Positions 63,331 through 64,000 of a stretch of 64,000 nt of DNA are shown in pieces. Numbering within the stretch: the stretch's first letter is position 1; each line of letters begins with the position of its first letter. The position numbers were made by a program, and so were the translations under genes. The stretch comes from Comamonas suwonensis (GTDB lineage: Bacteria > Pseudomonadota > Gammaproteobacteria > Burkholderiales > Burkholderiaceae_C), in the NCBI RefSeq assembly GCF_012844455.2, contig NZ_JABBCQ020000002.1, positions 62,001-126,000 of the forward strand. Direction: 5' to 3'. A model generated the notes under the pieces. The model did not search any database. It saw only the letters and a list, made by a program, of their open reading frames with translations, and was not told where the DNA came from.

Positions 63331-63361
63331 AAAGCCCCGTGGCATTGCCCGGGGCTTTTTT
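63331..63361 (+). terminator. Rho-independent terminator
   Basis: AAAGCCCC.. / GGGGCTTT with a 12-base loop and T-run. Ends the yggX transcript. Confidence 0.88.
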
Positions 63362-63597
63362 TGTGGCTGGCTGCAGCCCAAGGTGCCAGATTTTTCACCA
63401 TCAGACTTCAAACCAAATCTGCCTTAACCCCATTCGCATCAACCGCGAACAGCTATCAAAATTAACTTCCCATCACCGCCGTTGCCGTCGCCAACGAAAA
63501 CCAGACTTCAAATAAAACAAAGAAACAGCGCATCTAACCCCGGCAACACAGGTACTAACCCGTAAAACACCGCCATAACTGGCTAAAATCGCGCCCA

Positions 63598-63815
63598 TCC
63601 TGCGGGAGAGCGGAGCCGGCAACGACTCCCGCCGAAGGCGCAAACTCCCATAATCGCTCAGGCAACAAGTACCGCAGGTGGGTCAGACAAGGCCCGGATA
63701 TCGCCAACTGGAGAGCAGCCCGCAATCACAAGTCTGCAGGGCTCACCGAAGGGGCAAGCATGTCCACCGCGAAGGTGCACATGCGCAACTCTCAGGTAAA
63801 AGGACAGCGGGAGAG
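63598..63815 (+). ncRNA. Tandem glycine riboswitch
   Basis: Two adjacent aptamers. The first (about 63599-63678) closes with CCTGCGG/CCGCAGG and holds GGGAGAGC, GCCGAAGGCGCAA and CGCTCAGGCAA; the second (about 63705-63813) holds GGAGAGCAGCCCGC, CACCGAAGGGGCAAGC, GCAACTCTCAGGTAAAAGGACAG. These are the conserved cores of the gcvT-type riboswitch and the tandem order is standard. It ends 55 bp before the start of a TRIC-family gene, which fits glycine-controlled expression of a glycine transporter. Confidence 0.93.
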
Positions 63816-63869
63816 GCAAGCCAGACACTCCTGCTGATGTGAGTGGCTGGTCTATTTTCAAGTGCCGTC

Positions 63870-64000
63870 ATGCTTCCTTCCGTCTCTTTGCTGGACTCGT
63901 TCCAGACCGCCAATTTCACCGTCATGCTGGTCATCTATCTGGTGGCCATCACGGCCGAAGCCATGTCCGGCGCCCTTGCTGCAGGCCGGCGCAACATGGA
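63870..64000 (+). CDS. TRIC/UPF0126 family membrane protein, 3' truncated by window edge
   Basis: The ATG at 63870 starts MLPSVSLLDSFQTANFTVMLVIYLVAITAEAMSGALAAGRRNM, 43 codons up to the window end. Residues about 17-39 form the first TM helix with the conserved AEAMSGALAAGRR at its end, the UPF0126/YadS/TRIC signature. Such proteins in proteobacteria have been proposed as glycine transporters or cation channels. The glycine riboswitch directly upstream supports glycine. Confidence 0.88.
   Translation, partial: MLPSVSLLDSFQTANFTVMLVIYLVAITAEAMSGALAAGRRNM

Overview
The window looks like chromosome of a Comamonas-type bacterium (Burkholderiales, Comamonadaceae). This is inferred from the thrS-infC-rpmI-rplT-pheS-pheT-ihfA-merR-tRNA-Pro block, the betaproteobacterial gene families, a 7-alpha-hydroxysteroid dehydrogenase very close to the enteric HdhA type, and a large alkanesulfonate operon. 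No database search was possible; species assignment is inference.

Layout. 1-3777: a co-directional catabolic operon (sulfotransferase, EthD-like, SnoaL/BaiE-like dehydratase, SRPBCC, SDR, second SnoaL/BaiE-like dehydratase), plausibly for a steroid or bile-acid-like substrate. 4025-9947: a compact 5.9 kb integrative element in the 3' end of tRNA-Pro(GGG), bounded by 45-bp direct repeats. It carries a tyrosine integrase, a candidate structured RNA with its own promoter and terminator, an AlpA-type regulator, an HNH-like protein, a putative phage-related protein, a terminase-small-subunit-like HTH protein and a NYN-domain protein. 9903-18423: tRNA-Pro and the translation block on the minus strand, ending in a candidate threonine attenuator upstream of thrS. 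18428-26721: a second element, apparently inserted in the 3' end of aceA (isocitrate lyase). A diverged copy of the aceA tail remains on the left and the intact gene lies on the right. It carries integrase, a DUF3631 ATPase, small unknown genes, an EF-hand/glycine-zipper protein, a GNAT acetyltransferase and an RRM protein.

28395-44994: core genes (rraA, SWIB protein) and a broad iron/flavin region: flavodoxin-FNR reductase, ApbE, DUF4198, DUF2271 and PepSY genes divergent from a Fiu-like TonB receptor with piuC, an FMN hydroxy-acid dehydrogenase, bfd, tonB-exbB-exbD, hemP, a HbpS/GlcG-like protein and a DUF2325 gene. Several of these have Fur-box-like sequences. 45125-50495: rlmD, a small secreted protein, a GbsR/MarR-type regulator with matching palindromes before itself and before a three-gene NAD-epimerase/DoxX/DUF2269 operon, and hdhA. 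50607-55009: an Lrp-type regulator divergent from putA. 55200-62877: a minus-strand sulfur operon (sbp, a small unknown protein, ssuE, two ssuA, ssuD, ssuC, ssuB, mop). 63024-64000: yggX, then a tandem glycine riboswitch in front of a truncated TRIC/UPF0126 membrane protein.

The least expected items are the aceA-targeting island, the promoter-to-terminator RNA inside the tRNA-Pro element, the paired BaiE-like dehydratases of which one lacks two catalytic residues, the threonine-rich leader before thrS, and a free-standing protein homologous to the N-terminal extension of the neighbouring SsuB.
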